From JALZAQ01 sp038253885 (GTDB taxonomy: Bacteria > Gemmatimonadota > Gemmatimonadetes > Gemmatimonadales > Gemmatimonadaceae), in assembly GCA_038253885.1 (NCBI GenBank), contig JBBSGP010000014.1:10968-74967 (forward strand): a DNA stretch of 64,000 nt, read 5' to 3'. Shown here piece after piece: positions 1 through 9,074 of the stretch (position 1 is its first letter; every line of letters starts with the position of its first letter). Position numbers and translations under genes: made by a program. The notes under the pieces are model-generated. The model saw nothing but the letters and a program-made list of their open reading frames with translations, did no database searches and had not been told where the DNA came from.

Positions 1-18
1 CGCTAGCCCGATCGCGGC

Positions 19-2106
19 ATGACCCAACTCGCGTTTCGTGAGCGGCTCGCGCTCGAGGCGCTCTGCCGCCGCATCGTGCCGGCCGCGTTCCACTCGGGCG
101 CGGACCTCGTGGGGCTGGCTGCCCAGGTCGATGCGCGCTTGCAAGCCGGCGATCCGGAGCTCCGCCGGCGCTTCGCCGCGATCCTCCGCATCATCGACCA
201 TCCACTGGCAGGTCTGCTCTTTCTCGGACAGCCGCGCCGGTTCAGCAGTCTCCGGCCGCTGGACCAGGATGCCTGCCTGAGCGGATGGTCGACGAGCCGC
301 ATCCCGCTGAGACGCACGATGTTTCAGGCGCTACGCCGATTGATCCTCTCCACCTACTACGCCTTGCCGGCGACGCACGAGGCGATCGGATACGCCGGAG
401 CGTTCTACCGGCGCGACGCGATCGTGCCATGGGAGGGTCCGCTCGACGGACAGAGCTCCGACGCGGAGCCGATCGCGCGCGCGACCGGGACCGGGGAAGA
501 GGTGCCGCTGCCGCGGACGGGTCGCTTCCCGAAGTGGGTCGATTTCGGACGACCGTCGGGGCGCGTCACGCATGGACACGAGCTTCCGTACGACACGCGG
601 CTGATCGCCGAAGCGTGCGTCATCGGAAGCGGGCCCGGCGGGTCGGTGGCGGCAGCGCGACTCGCTGAGAGCGGGTTGGACGTGGTGATGCTGGAGGAGG
701 GTGGCCACTATTCGGGCGATGGCTTCACCGAGAGCGAAGCCGAGATGATGCCCGCACTGTACGCCGATGCCGGCATGCGGGCCACCGATGACCTGTCCGT
801 GCACCTTCTGCAGGGCCGTACCCTTGGCGGCGGGAGCACGGTGAACTGGTTGGTGATGCTGCGCACTCCGGACTGGGTGTTGGAGGAATGGGCGTCCGAG
901 CACGCGGCCGAGGGGATGAGCGCGTCCGACCTTTCGCCAATCTTCGAGCGCATCGAGCGCGAGACGCATACCCGTCCGGTGCCCGACGACGCGCATTCGC
1001 CGAACAATCGCATCATCCTGGACGGCGCTTCCGCGCTCGGGTGGCAGGCACGCGTGGCATCGATCAACGCCAAGGGATGCGTCCGCTCGGGTTTCTGCGG
1101 GCTGGGGTGTCGGTACGGTGCGAAGCAGGGTGCGCTGGCCACCTACATCCCGAGCGCGCTGCGCGGCGGCGCCCGGATCTTCAGCGATGTTCGGGTGGAT
1201 CGACTCGAGATCGTGGGCCGCGCCGGGAAAGCCGGAGGCCATCCACTCAAGCGCGTCCACGCGACAGTGCTCGACCGGCACACGTCGCGCCCGCGAGGCC
1301 GGCTGACCGTCGACGCGCCCATCGTCGTGCTCGCCGGCGGCGCGGTCGGTACGCCGACGCTGCTCCAGCGCTCGGGGATGGGAGGCGGCGGGGTCGGGGA
1401 CTACCTGCGGCTCCACCCCACCACGACGGTGATCGGGATCCACGATCGTGAGATATATGGTGCGGGGGGTATCCCGCTCTCGGTCGTCTGCGATCACTTC
1501 GCTCGTGGCGATGGGAGCGGCTACGGATTCTGGATCGAGTGTCCGCCCATGCATCCGGGGTTGGCGTCGGTGGCGATCTCGGGGTTCGGCGAGTCGCATC
1601 GCGAGATGATGATCCGCTTCCCGCGCCTGGGCGCGCTCATCGTCCTCGTTCGGGATGGTGCTGATCGGGGCCACTCGAGTGGCCGCGTGTGGGTGGACCG
1701 GTCGGATCGCGTTCGTATCCGCTATCGGCCGTCGGATCAGGATCTCGCTCGGGTGCGCGAGGGCATCATCGCTGCGGCGCGCCTCCAGCTCGCGGCCGGC
1801 GCGCGCGAGGTGGTGACGCTCCATACTCCGCCTCGCGCGATCCGCGGCGAGAGCGATCTCTCGTCGATCGCGACCGCGGACTGCTCGCCCAACCGGCTCG
1901 GCCTCTTCTCCGCCCACGTCAACGGAACCTGCCGGATCGGCACCGATCCGCGCACGAGCGGCTGCACGCCGGACGGGCAACGGCACGGCGTACGGGGGCT
2001 CTACGTGGCCGACGGCTCGCTCCTCCCGACGGCGCTCGGAGTGAATCCGCAGGAGACGATCATGGCCGTGGCGAGCGTGGTCGCCAGCCGGATCATCGCG
2101 AAATGA
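19..2106 (+). CDS. GMC-family FAD-dependent oxidoreductase with fused N-terminal helical domain
   Basis: A 695-residue flavoprotein, probably oxidising an alcohol or sugar hydroxyl. Residues 1-150 form a helical region like gluconate-dehydrogenase subunit 3 or the N-terminus of long-chain alcohol oxidases. The FAD Rossmann motif GSGPGGSVAAARLAESG lies near residue 200, followed by a GMC loop (LGGGSTVNW). The C-terminal GMC domain carries HVNGTCRIG, with the expected catalytic His, and ends VNPQETIMAVA. No signal peptide is visible. ATG at 19 is the only early start, and the gene appears complete. It stands alone, convergent with the slipin gene 12 bp away. The substrate cannot be read from sequence. 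Confidence 0.85.
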   Translation: MTQLAFRERLALEALCRRIVPAAFHSGADLVGLAAQVDARLQAGDPELRRRFAAILRIIDHPLAGLLFLGQPRRFSSLRPLDQDACLSGWSTSRIPLRRTMFQALRRLILSTYYALPATHEAIGYAGAFYRRDAIVPWEGPLDGQSSDAEPIARATGTGEEVPLPRTGRFPKWVDFGRPSGRVTHGHELPYDTRLIAEACVIGSGPGGSVAAARLAESGLDVVMLEEGGHYSGDGFTESEAEMMPALYADAGMRATDDLSVHLLQGRTLGGGSTVNWLVMLRTPDWVLEEWASEHAAEGMSASDLSPIFERIERETHTRPVPDDAHSPNNRIILDGASALGWQARVASINAKGCVRSGFCGLGCRYGAKQGALATYIPSALRGGARIFSDVRVDRLEIVGRAGKAGGHPLKRVHATVLDRHTSRPRGRLTVDAPIVVLAGGAVGTPTLLQRSGMGGGGVGDYLRLHPTTTVIGIHDREIYGAGGIPLSVVCDHFARGDGSGYGFWIECPPMHPGLASVAISGFGESHREMMIRFPRLGALIVLVRDGADRGHSSGRVWVDRSDRVRIRYRPSDQDLARVREGIIAAARLQLAAGAREVVTLHTPPRAIRGESDLSSIATADCSPNRLGLFSAHVNGTCRIGTDPRTSGCTPDGQRHGVRGLYVADGSLLPTALGVNPQETIMAVASVVASRIIAK

Positions 2107-2118
2107 AGGTCACTGCGG

Positions 2119-3039
2119 TCACACCTGCTGCTCCTTCCCCTCGCTGAGCGACTGCTGCCTCAGCGCGGCCGCGCCCATCAGGCCACCAAGGCCCATGGAC
2201 TCGACCGCCGTGCTCGGCACCAGCATCAGAGCGCCCTTCTCCTTGAGACCTTCGTAGAGGATGTTCATCGCGCGCAGGTGAAGCGCGGTCGGGTTGTCCC
2301 GATACGCCTTGGAGGCTTCGCCGAAGAGGGCCGCGATCTCGACTTCGGCCTGGCCGAGGATGATGCGGGCGGACTTCTCGCGGGATGCCTGGGCCTCGCG
2401 CGACATGGCGTCTTGCAGCGACGTCGGGATCACGACATCGCGCATCTCAACCGACTGGACCGTCACCCCCCACGGCGTCGAGCGCTGGTCGATGAGCTGC
2501 TGCAGCTCACCCTCGATGCGCTCGCGGCCGCGCAGGAGGTCGGCCAGTGACGTGCGACCGATGATGTCTCGCAGCGCCGTCTGTGCCGCCCAGCTCACCG
2601 CCTGCTGGTAGTCCTGAACCTCGAGGGCGGCCTTCTCGGCGTCGAAGACCATCCAGAAGAGCACCGCGTCCACGTTCACGGGGACGGTGTCCATGGTGAG
2701 AGTCTCCTCGGCGGCGAAGCTCGTGGTGATGACGCGCTGGTCGATCCAGGAGGAGACGGCGTCGACCCATGGCGGGATCCAGAAGAGTCCCGGGCCGCGC
2801 AGGCCGCGAAACTTGCCGAGGCGGAGCACCACGGCTCTCTCCCACTGTTTCGCGATCTTGGGTGACTGGGACAGGTAGAACGCAAGGAAGACGCTGACGA
2901 TGAAGGGCGCCGGGCCGCCTCCTACGGCAGTGAGAAGGAGCCCGAGCGCGAGGAATCCGAAAAAGATGAGAAGGGTGAGGACGTTGAGGCGCACCTGGAT
3001 CGTGTTACGGGGGGTGGTGGTCTTGGGGAAGCTGGGCAT
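2119..3039 (-). CDS. SPFH/stomatin-like (slipin) membrane protein
   Basis: 306-residue slipin-type member of the SPFH family, a scaffold of membrane microdomains. Residues 20-60 hold hydrophobic segments (LTLLIFFGFLALGLLLTAV and a second one). The stomatin core follows (AVVLRLGKFRGLRGPGLFWIP) with the typical MRDVVIPTSLQDAMSREAQASREKSARI stretch. The C-terminus contains LRAMNILYEGLKEKGALMLVPS, usual for slipins. Its start codon directly abuts the stop of the upstream GntR regulator (TAA then ATG), so the two are translationally coupled and probably share the promoter and operators at 3421-3444. Confidence 0.87.
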   Translation of the reverse strand: MPSFPKTTTPRNTIQVRLNVLTLLIFFGFLALGLLLTAVGGGPAPFIVSVFLAFYLSQSPKIAKQWERAVVLRLGKFRGLRGPGLFWIPPWVDAVSSWIDQRVITTSFAAEETLTMDTVPVNVDAVLFWMVFDAEKAALEVQDYQQAVSWAAQTALRDIIGRTSLADLLRGRERIEGELQQLIDQRSTPWGVTVQSVEMRDVVIPTSLQDAMSREAQASREKSARIILGQAEVEIAALFGEASKAYRDNPTALHLRAMNILYEGLKEKGALMLVPSTAVESMGLGGLMGAAALRQQSLSEGKEQQV

Positions 3040-3417
3040 TTAGCGCATCTCCTTGGTTCGCCTGCGTTGGAGGACGGTCACAAGCTCTGCGAGGGTGAAG
3101 CCCAATGCGGCTGCCTCGGCGAGGACGCGATCGGCGAGGAGTGTGAGGTCGCGTTCGCGCTCTCGCCGCGGCGCTTCGATCTGGGCGGATCTCACAAAGG
3201 TTCCGACGCCGCGTCGGGTGCCCAGCAATCCGCGTCGCTCGAGGTCGGCGTAGACCTTGGCGACGGTGTTCGCATTGACGCGGAGGTCGACGGCGAGCTT
3301 CCGGACGGTCGGGAGCTGCTCGCCGACGCGGAGCTTGCCGGTGGCGATGGCGCCGCGGATGGCGCGCTCCAGCTGGGCATGGAGCGGGGTCGGGTCGTCG
3401 GATCGGATGTCGAACAT
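3040..3417 (-). CDS. GntR-family transcriptional regulator, YtrA subfamily
   Basis: 125-residue regulator made almost only of a winged HTH. It begins FDIRSDDPTPLHAQLERAI and contains GEQLPTVRKLAVDLRVNANTVAKVYADLERRGLL, the GntR HTH signature. A short C-terminal helical tail replaces a large effector domain, as in YtrA-type repressors that are usually encoded with membrane or transport proteins. Here the partner is the abutting slipin gene. Two nested dyads lie 3 bp upstream of its ATG, so autoregulation is likely (inference). Confidence 0.87.
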   Translation of the reverse strand: MFDIRSDDPTPLHAQLERAIRGAIATGKLRVGEQLPTVRKLAVDLRVNANTVAKVYADLERRGLLGTRRGVGTFVRSAQIEAPRRERERDLTLLADRVLAEAAALGFTLAELVTVLQRRRTKEMR

Positions 3418-3420
3418 GAT

Positions 3421-3444
3421 CTATTGTACTACAACAATAGTACA
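3421..3444. promoter_or_regulatory. Nested GntR/YtrA-type operator dyads
   Basis: Two overlapping perfect inverted repeats: CTATTGT-N6-ACAATAG at 3421-3440 and TGTACTA-N6-TAGTACA at 3425-3444. The second matches the general YtrA operator pattern (GT-rich arm, TA, six-base spacer, TA). They lie immediately upstream of the GntR ATG on the minus strand, a position suited to autorepression. Confidence 0.7.
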
Positions 3445-3575
3445 CCAGTGCCAAGACAGCAAGACGTAAAGGCATTTGGTTAGCCCGATCCCGGGTTTCG
3501 ACTGATGTTTTCGGGCATCAGGCACTGCATTCTCGCGTTCGGGAGGCATAACGAGGATGGCGCGACCCTCCCATT

Positions 3576-3637
3576 CTTGTACCAACCACATTGACACAAC
3601 AGACTGCTGTCGCCATGTTCAGTGGCATTGGTACAAG
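3576..3637. promoter_or_regulatory. Promoter flanked by 10-bp inverted repeats
   Basis: CTTGTACCAA (3576-3585) and its exact reverse complement TTGGTACAAG (3628-3637) lie 52 bp apart centre to centre. Between them is a -35-like TTGACA at 3591-3596, with a weak -10 candidate CATGTT at 3614-3619 (17-bp spacer). The arms could be operator half-sites for the Clp-N/GntR fusion encoded just downstream. Confidence 0.5.
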
Positions 3638-3671
3638 ATGGTGGCGTGGAGTGACAAGCCCACAAGAGAGA

Positions 3672-4592
3672 GTGAAAGTGCTTCCGATTCATCAATGGGC
3701 GAGGAGCTCAGGGGACGGAGCAGCGATCGGTCCCGGTCACCATTTCACGCAGGAGTGCCGCCAGGATCTGGCGGGAGCGCGCGCCGAGGCCCAGCGGCTC
3801 GGACATCAGTTCGTCGGCACCGAACACATGCTGCTGGCGCTGATCCGAGAATCCAGCGGAACAGCAGCCCGCCTTCTCGCCGACTTGGGGGTCGATCTGG
3901 GTCAGGTGCGCTCGCGGGCGGAAAGGGCGGCGCGTGAGGGAGCGGACAAGGGTGCTGCCAAAGGACGGATTGCGGTGCCGGAGTACACGTCACGCGCCAA
4001 GAAAGCGCTCGAGTTGGGGATGAGCCAGGCACGGGCGCTCGGCCACGCGGGCGTCGGGTCGGAGCACATTCTTCTCGGCCTGCTGGATGAGAAGAAGGGG
4101 ATCGCGGCACGCGTGCTTCACCAGCTCGGGCTCACACTCGAGGAAGCGCGAACGGCCGCGAGGCGCGAGCGGACCCGGGGAACGCCGCCGACTTTCCGGG
4201 TGATGATCGACGACGCATCGGATCGTTCGATCTACGAACAAATCGTTGCGCGCATTCAGGAGGGTGTCGCCACGGGATTGCTCCGACCCGGTGACCGGCT
4301 GCCCGCGGTTCGCCAGCTAGCCGATGAGCTGGATGTGTCGCCCGGTACGGTGGCGCGAGCCTACACTGAACTGGAGCGCGTGAGCGTTGTCGTCACCGAT
4401 GGCGCACGCGGCACGCGTATCGCGCAAGGCCAGCGGCCGATCGTCCCGGCCTGTGAGCGTCCCGCCATGCTCGTCGGGCTCTTGCGCCCGGTTGTCGTCG
4501 CTGCATTCCACTTGGGCGCTACCTCATCCGAGCTTCGTGAGGCGCTCGCGGGAGCGATGGGCGACATCCTTCCGCACAGCAAGTCGGGGTGA
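3672..4592 (+). CDS. Clp N-domain / GntR winged-helix fusion regulator
   Basis: About 306 residues. Two Clp_N repeats come first (GHQFVGTEHMLLALIRE; then a second with GVGSEHILLGLLDEKKGIAARVL), as at the N-terminus of ClpC. They are followed by a GntR HTH (SIYEQIVARIQEGVATGLL ... RLPAVRQLADELDVSPGTVARAYTELERV) and a short helical tail. There is no AAA+ module, so this is not an unfoldase but probably a DNA-binding protein with a Clp-type peptide-binding sensor. The frame is open from TTG 3591, but that codon is part of a TTGACA promoter box, so GTG 3672 (after AGAGAGA) is preferred; GTG 3678 is also possible. Its stop overlaps the longest possible start of the next gene. Confidence 0.72.
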   Translation: MKVLPIHQWARSSGDGAAIGPGHHFTQECRQDLAGARAEAQRLGHQFVGTEHMLLALIRESSGTAARLLADLGVDLGQVRSRAERAAREGADKGAAKGRIAVPEYTSRAKKALELGMSQARALGHAGVGSEHILLGLLDEKKGIAARVLHQLGLTLEEARTAARRERTRGTPPTFRVMIDDASDRSIYEQIVARIQEGVATGLLRPGDRLPAVRQLADELDVSPGTVARAYTELERVSVVVTDGARGTRIAQGQRPIVPACERPAMLVGLLRPVVVAAFHLGATSSELREALAGAMGDILPHSKSG

Positions 4593-4639
4593 GAGCAGAC
4601 CAGCAGAGGATTGAACACGCGGGGAGGAGAACGCTCGAC

Positions 4640-5650
4640 GTGCCGCGCCTACTTTGGCTCCTTCTTGTCACGACTCTGCATCGGGCGCCGATCGCCCACG
4701 CGCAACAGAGCGTGTCCGACACGCCGATACGCTCGGGTCTGGCGATTGACTCCGCTCACCATCGATCAGCGTTCGTGGCTCGCGGCGGAGTGCGATTACA
4801 TTATCTCGATTGGGGCGGTCGCGGCCCGGCGCTCGTACTCTTGCCCGGTTTCTCGCTCACGGCGCACGCGTATGACGACATCGCTGAACTGCTGGCGAGA
4901 GAGTTCAGGGTCGTCGCTCTCACGCCACGTGGTTTTGGAGAGTCAAGTGCACCGGACACAGGGGAGTACAGCATCGAAACCATGGTTGTGGACACCCGAG
5001 CTGTTCTCGACTCGCTGGGAATAACCCGAGCGATGCTGGTAGGACATTCCATTTCGGGGTCGGTCATCGCACGGTTCGCGACCGAAACTCCCGATCGCGT
5101 CACGAAGCTCGTGTTCCTCGACGCGTTTCCATACTTTGCCGCCGAAGGCGGCGACTCGGTGGCAGCGCTCGACCCGGCGCCAGTGCCGCCGTTCCGCGGA
5201 GACACCACTTACGTAAGAGTCCGTGGCTTCCTGGCACGATACCGATTCAACGGGTGGTCGCCAGCTCTCGAGGCCGACCTCCGGGTCAAGCCGCTAGGCG
5301 CCGAGAATGCTCGAAGGCTGGCGCTTACCGGGAGTTACATCCGAGACCAGAAGTCTCACGCCGTCGACGTCTCGCGAGTTGCCGCGCCTTCGCTGCAGCT
5401 CTGCGCCATTCCGACTGTCGGGACAGAATACCCGTGGTTGCGCGCTGGAACGGGACAATACGCCGCTGCCAACACGTATGTCGCTCACACCCTTCGGCCG
5501 TTTGATCGACATCTGTGCCGGCTATTCGCGACGCTGGTACGACGAGGCCACATTCGGGAAGTGCGCGGCTCCCATTACGTCTTCTTCACGCAGCCAGCGA
5601 TAACGGCTCGCGCCATTCGCGCGTTCGCTCTTGATACAACGATTCAGTGA
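4640..5650 (+). CDS. Secreted alpha/beta-hydrolase
   Basis: About 336-residue exported hydrolase. GTG 4640 is chosen because GGGGAGGAG lies 10 nt upstream and the product then begins with a clean signal peptide (PRLLWLLLVTTLHRAPIAHA, cut before QQ). The open frame extends back to GTG 4589, which overlaps the preceding stop. The fold shows the oxyanion region LVLLPGFSLTAHAYDD, the nucleophile elbow GHSISG and a late His in GSHYVFF. It resembles haloalkane-dehalogenase or epoxide-hydrolase type enzymes, but the substrate is unknown. The downstream peptidase start overlaps its stop (GTGA), suggesting an operon. Confidence 0.8.
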   Translation: MPRLLWLLLVTTLHRAPIAHAQQSVSDTPIRSGLAIDSAHHRSAFVARGGVRLHYLDWGGRGPALVLLPGFSLTAHAYDDIAELLAREFRVVALTPRGFGESSAPDTGEYSIETMVVDTRAVLDSLGITRAMLVGHSISGSVIARFATETPDRVTKLVFLDAFPYFAAEGGDSVAALDPAPVPPFRGDTTYVRVRGFLARYRFNGWSPALEADLRVKPLGAENARRLALTGSYIRDQKSHAVDVSRVAAPSLQLCAIPTVGTEYPWLRAGTGQYAAANTYVAHTLRPFDRHLCRLFATLVRRGHIREVRGSHYVFFTQPAITARAIRAFALDTTIQ

Positions 5651-5685
5651 GCTTGCCGACGACAACAGCGGATCGGAGCCCCCGA

Positions 5686-7266
5686 ATGGCCGACCGAAGT
5701 AACAGTTCAGGCAGGCTACGCCGCGCCACCCGCGTCGGCACGCTGGTACTCTTGCTCCTGCCGAACGGTGTCCGCGCGCAGAAGGCCGCCCCCGACACTC
5801 TCGTTCAGGCGGTCCGCGGCTATCGCGTGGCGCACGAGAGCCAGATTCTGCGCGAGCTCACCGAGCTGCTGGCCATTCCCAACCTCGCCTCGGATCGCGC
5901 GAACATCGTTCGCAACGCCGAGCGGATCAGGGTGATGCTCACGGCGCGCGGCATTCGCGCGCGCCTGCTGGAGTCCGACAGCGGACCGCCGGCGGTCTAC
6001 GGCGAGCTTGTCACTCCGGGTGCGACCCGCACGATCGTCTTCTACGCCCACTTCGACGGCCAACCGGTGGACCGCGCTCAGTGGGTGACGGCGCCGTGGA
6101 GTCCCACGCTTCGCGATTCGCCGATCGAGGTGGGCGGGCACGAGACAAAGTTCCCGGCGCCAGGCGACACGATCTCCGGAGAAGCGCGCCTCTACGCGCG
6201 CTCCGCCAGCGATGACAAGGCGCCGATCGAGGCGATGGTCGTTGCCCTCGATGCCCTGCGCTCTGCGGGCCGGCAGCCGGACGTCAACCTGAAGTTCTTC
6301 TTCGACGGAGAGGAGGAGGCCGGATCTCCGCACCTTCGTGGGATGCTCGACCGCTACGCCGAGCAGCTGTCCGCCGACGCTTGGATCTTCTGCGACGGCC
6401 CGGTGCACCAGTCGCGTCTGCAGCAGGTGGTGTTCGGCGTGCGCGGCACGCTCGACCTCGAGATGACTGTCTACGGTCCGCTGCGCGCTCTCCACGACGG
6501 GCACTACGGAAACTGGGTCCCGAACCCGAACGCCATGTTGGCGGGTCTGCTGTCGAGCATGCGCGACTCGGACGGACGCATCCGGATCGCCGGCTTCGGC
6601 ACCGACGTCCGCCGCGTCACCGCGGCCGAGCGCACCGCGATCGCCCGCGTTCCGCCGGTCGAGCGCGAGCTCAAGCTCTCTTTCGGCCTGGCCTGGTCAG
6701 AAGGGGTAGGGGAGTCGCTGGTCACGACGCTGATGCGACCGGCGCTCAACATCCGCGGCATCGAGGGAGGACATGTGGGAGCATTGGCGGCCAACGCGAT
6801 TCCGACGCTCGCGCGCGCCTCGGTGGACTTCCGTCTCGTACCCGACCAGACCCCGGAGCGGGTGCAACAGCTCGTCGAAGCGCACCTCAAGCGGATGGGA
6901 TACTTCGTGGTACACGGCGATCCTGATCTGCAGACGCGCAGTGACCATCCGCGGATTGTGCGACTGGATTGGGGCGCGGGCTATCCCGGAATCCGGACAC
7001 CGCTCGAGCTGCCGGTGTCGCGCGCCGTCGTGCGCACGGTTCAGAGCGCCGTCGGCGGGCAGCTCGTGGTGATGCCGATGCTCGGAGGGAGCCTGCCGAT
7101 GTACGTCTTCAAGGACATGTTGAACGTCCCGCTGATCGTGGTGCCGATCGTGAACCACGACAACAACCAGCACGCCGCGAACGAGAATCTGCGTCTCCAG
7201 AATCTCTGGGACGGGATCGAGGTGTACGCTGCGGTCATGGCTGGGCTGGGGTCACGCTGGCGCTGA
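5686..7266 (+). CDS. Secreted M20-family zinc peptidase
   Basis: About 526 residues from ATG 5686 (GTG 5647, overlapping the upstream stop, is the alternative). A signal peptide ends NGVRAQ. The M20 metal ligands are visible: YAHFDGQPV (His and Asp), SASDDKAP (bridging Asp), DGEEEAGS (catalytic and ligand Glu) and a final His in NHDNNQHAANENLR. The dimerisation region lies between. It should act as an exo- or dipeptidase on exported peptides, zinc-dependent. It sits downstream of the alpha/beta-hydrolase, probably co-transcribed. Confidence 0.88.
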   Translation: MADRSNSSGRLRRATRVGTLVLLLLPNGVRAQKAAPDTLVQAVRGYRVAHESQILRELTELLAIPNLASDRANIVRNAERIRVMLTARGIRARLLESDSGPPAVYGELVTPGATRTIVFYAHFDGQPVDRAQWVTAPWSPTLRDSPIEVGGHETKFPAPGDTISGEARLYARSASDDKAPIEAMVVALDALRSAGRQPDVNLKFFFDGEEEAGSPHLRGMLDRYAEQLSADAWIFCDGPVHQSRLQQVVFGVRGTLDLEMTVYGPLRALHDGHYGNWVPNPNAMLAGLLSSMRDSDGRIRIAGFGTDVRRVTAAERTAIARVPPVERELKLSFGLAWSEGVGESLVTTLMRPALNIRGIEGGHVGALAANAIPTLARASVDFRLVPDQTPERVQQLVEAHLKRMGYFVVHGDPDLQTRSDHPRIVRLDWGAGYPGIRTPLELPVSRAVVRTVQSAVGGQLVVMPMLGGSLPMYVFKDMLNVPLIVVPIVNHDNNQHAANENLRLQNLWDGIEVYAAVMAGLGSRWR

Positions 7267-7360
7267 GAAACTCGCGCCTGCTATAGTACGCGACGTGCCC
7301 GCTCGACGACGCCTCCCCCCCCCACCGGCACACCATCCGTACGCATCCCGGAAAGCTCAC

Positions 7361-9037
7361 ATGTCCATGCTCCGCTCCGCATTCTCATTCGGCACCCACT
7401 CCGCGCTGATCGCGCTGGTCGTCTTCGCCCCGCGGGTGTCCGCCCAGCAGGTCAGGGGCGACAGCGCGAATCACGTGGACAGTCTGTTCGCGAATTGGAC
7501 CGGCCCCGGCGCACCGGGCTGCGCGTTGGCCGTCGCGCGCGGCGGCCAGACTCTGCTGACGCGCGCCTACGGCCTGGCCAATCTCGAGTACGGTGTGCCG
7601 AACACACCCGAGACCGTCTTCGAGGCGGGCTCGGTCTCCAAGCAGTTCACGGCCGCCGCGATCGTGCTGCTGGCGCAGCAGGGAAAGCTGGCGCTCGATG
7701 ACCCTGTACGAAAATATGTCCCCGAGCTACCGGACTACGGCGCGCCCCTCACTATCCGGCAGATGCTCAACCACACCAGCGGACTGCGCGACTGGGGCGT
7801 GGTCGTGGCCGCGGCAGGGTGGCCTCGCGGCACGCGGGTCCACACTCAGGCCCACGTTCTCGAGGTCGCGAGCCGCCAGAAATCCCTCAACTATCCGTCC
7901 GGATCCGAGTATCTCTACAGCAACACCAACTACAACCTCGCCGCGATGATCGTCGAGCGGGTGAGCGGTATCTCCTTTCCCGAGTTCACCCGGCGCAACC
8001 TGTTCGAGCCGCTCGGGATGTCGCACACGCAGTGGCGCGATGACTACACGCGGACGGTCAAGGGACGGGCGACGGCCTATGCCCGCCAGCAGGATGGATA
8101 CCATCTCGACATGCCCTTCGAGAACGTCTTCGGCAACGGTGGTCTGCTCACGACTGTAGGCGATCTGCTCGTCTGGAACGACAACTTCGTGACGCCGCGC
8201 GTCGGCGGCCGCGCGCTCGTGGACGAGCTGCAGCGCCAGGGCAAGCTCACCAGCGGCCGGACGATCGAATATGCGGAGGGGCTCTTCGTCACGACATATC
8301 GCGGCGTGCCGGAAGTGAGCCATAGCGGCTCGACGGCCGGTTACAGGGCATTCCTCGCGCGCTGGCCCAGACAGAATCTGTCGCTCGCGCTCCTGTGCAA
8401 TTCGGGTGGCGTGAACCCCGACGATCTCGGCCACCGCATCGCCGAGACCTTCCTCGGCCGAGATCTGCAGCCGATCGCCCCGTCCACGGTCCGGTCCATC
8501 TCCCTCCCCGCGAGCGAGCTGGCGGCGCGTGCCGGACGCTATCGCAACGTTGCGACGAACGAGCTCATGCAGGTCGTCCTGCAGAACGATACCCTGCGCT
8601 TCGTGCGAGGGGGCGCCATCGTGCCCCTTTCGCGCACCGAGTACGTCTCGCCGAATGGGCGCTGGCATGCGCGCTTCGATGACGCCAACGGACGGCCAGC
8701 GCGCCTGCACCTCGTTGCGCCCACCGGCGACACGCTCGAGCTGGTGGCCACCACCGAGTTCACTCCAGAGGCGCCGCAGCTCGCCGAGTACGTGGGGAGC
8801 TACCGGAGCGACGAGGCCGGATCTTCGCTCAGCATCGCGCTGGATGCCAAAGGCCAGCTGGTGGTGCGGACCGGAGTGAACGGCACGCAGCCGCTCACGC
8901 CAGCATACCCCGATGCATTCACCGCACCTCAAGGGATCGTGCTGTTCCGCCGCGATGCCGCGGGTAAGGTGAACGCGCTGAGTCTGGGATTGGGGCGCGT
9001 ACGTGATCTGCGCTTCGACCGCGTGGGTACGAGCTGA
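7361..9037 (+). CDS. Secreted serine hydrolase, class C beta-lactamase fold (S12), with C-terminal DUF3471-like domain
   Basis: 558 residues from ATG 7361, which has GGAAAG 5 nt upstream; the frame is open from 7295. The signal peptide ends PRVSAQQ. The SxxK motif (SVSK, about residues 91-94) supplies the nucleophile, the Tyr motif is YSN (186-188) and the third motif is HSG near residue 318. The last 180 residues form beta-rich lipocalin-like repeats as in DUF3471 proteins. Function is more likely esterase or D-amino-peptide hydrolase than antibiotic resistance. A lone TATAGT at 7282 could be a -10 element, but no -35 partner is seen. Confidence 0.85.
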   Translation: MSMLRSAFSFGTHSALIALVVFAPRVSAQQVRGDSANHVDSLFANWTGPGAPGCALAVARGGQTLLTRAYGLANLEYGVPNTPETVFEAGSVSKQFTAAAIVLLAQQGKLALDDPVRKYVPELPDYGAPLTIRQMLNHTSGLRDWGVVVAAAGWPRGTRVHTQAHVLEVASRQKSLNYPSGSEYLYSNTNYNLAAMIVERVSGISFPEFTRRNLFEPLGMSHTQWRDDYTRTVKGRATAYARQQDGYHLDMPFENVFGNGGLLTTVGDLLVWNDNFVTPRVGGRALVDELQRQGKLTSGRTIEYAEGLFVTTYRGVPEVSHSGSTAGYRAFLARWPRQNLSLALLCNSGGVNPDDLGHRIAETFLGRDLQPIAPSTVRSISLPASELAARAGRYRNVATNELMQVVLQNDTLRFVRGGAIVPLSRTEYVSPNGRWHARFDDANGRPARLHLVAPTGDTLELVATTEFTPEAPQLAEYVGSYRSDEAGSSLSIALDAKGQLVVRTGVNGTQPLTPAYPDAFTAPQGIVLFRRDAAGKVNALSLGLGRVRDLRFDRVGTS

Positions 9038-9074
9038 TCGTCCTCCACTGGCCCAGACGCGACGTAGCTTCACC

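Noticed and set aside
331..1986. Long minus-strand open frame (551 codons) opposite the GMC gene
   Set aside because: Arg/His-rich, no domain; a high-GC shadow of the real gene. The same holds for the long antisense frames at 24755-27880, 13966-15450, 35176-36960 and 51598-54750.
3591..3671. N-terminal extension of the Clp-N/GntR fusion from TTG 3591
   Set aside because: TTGACA is a promoter box and the inverted-repeat operator lies inside; the translated stretch has no domain character.
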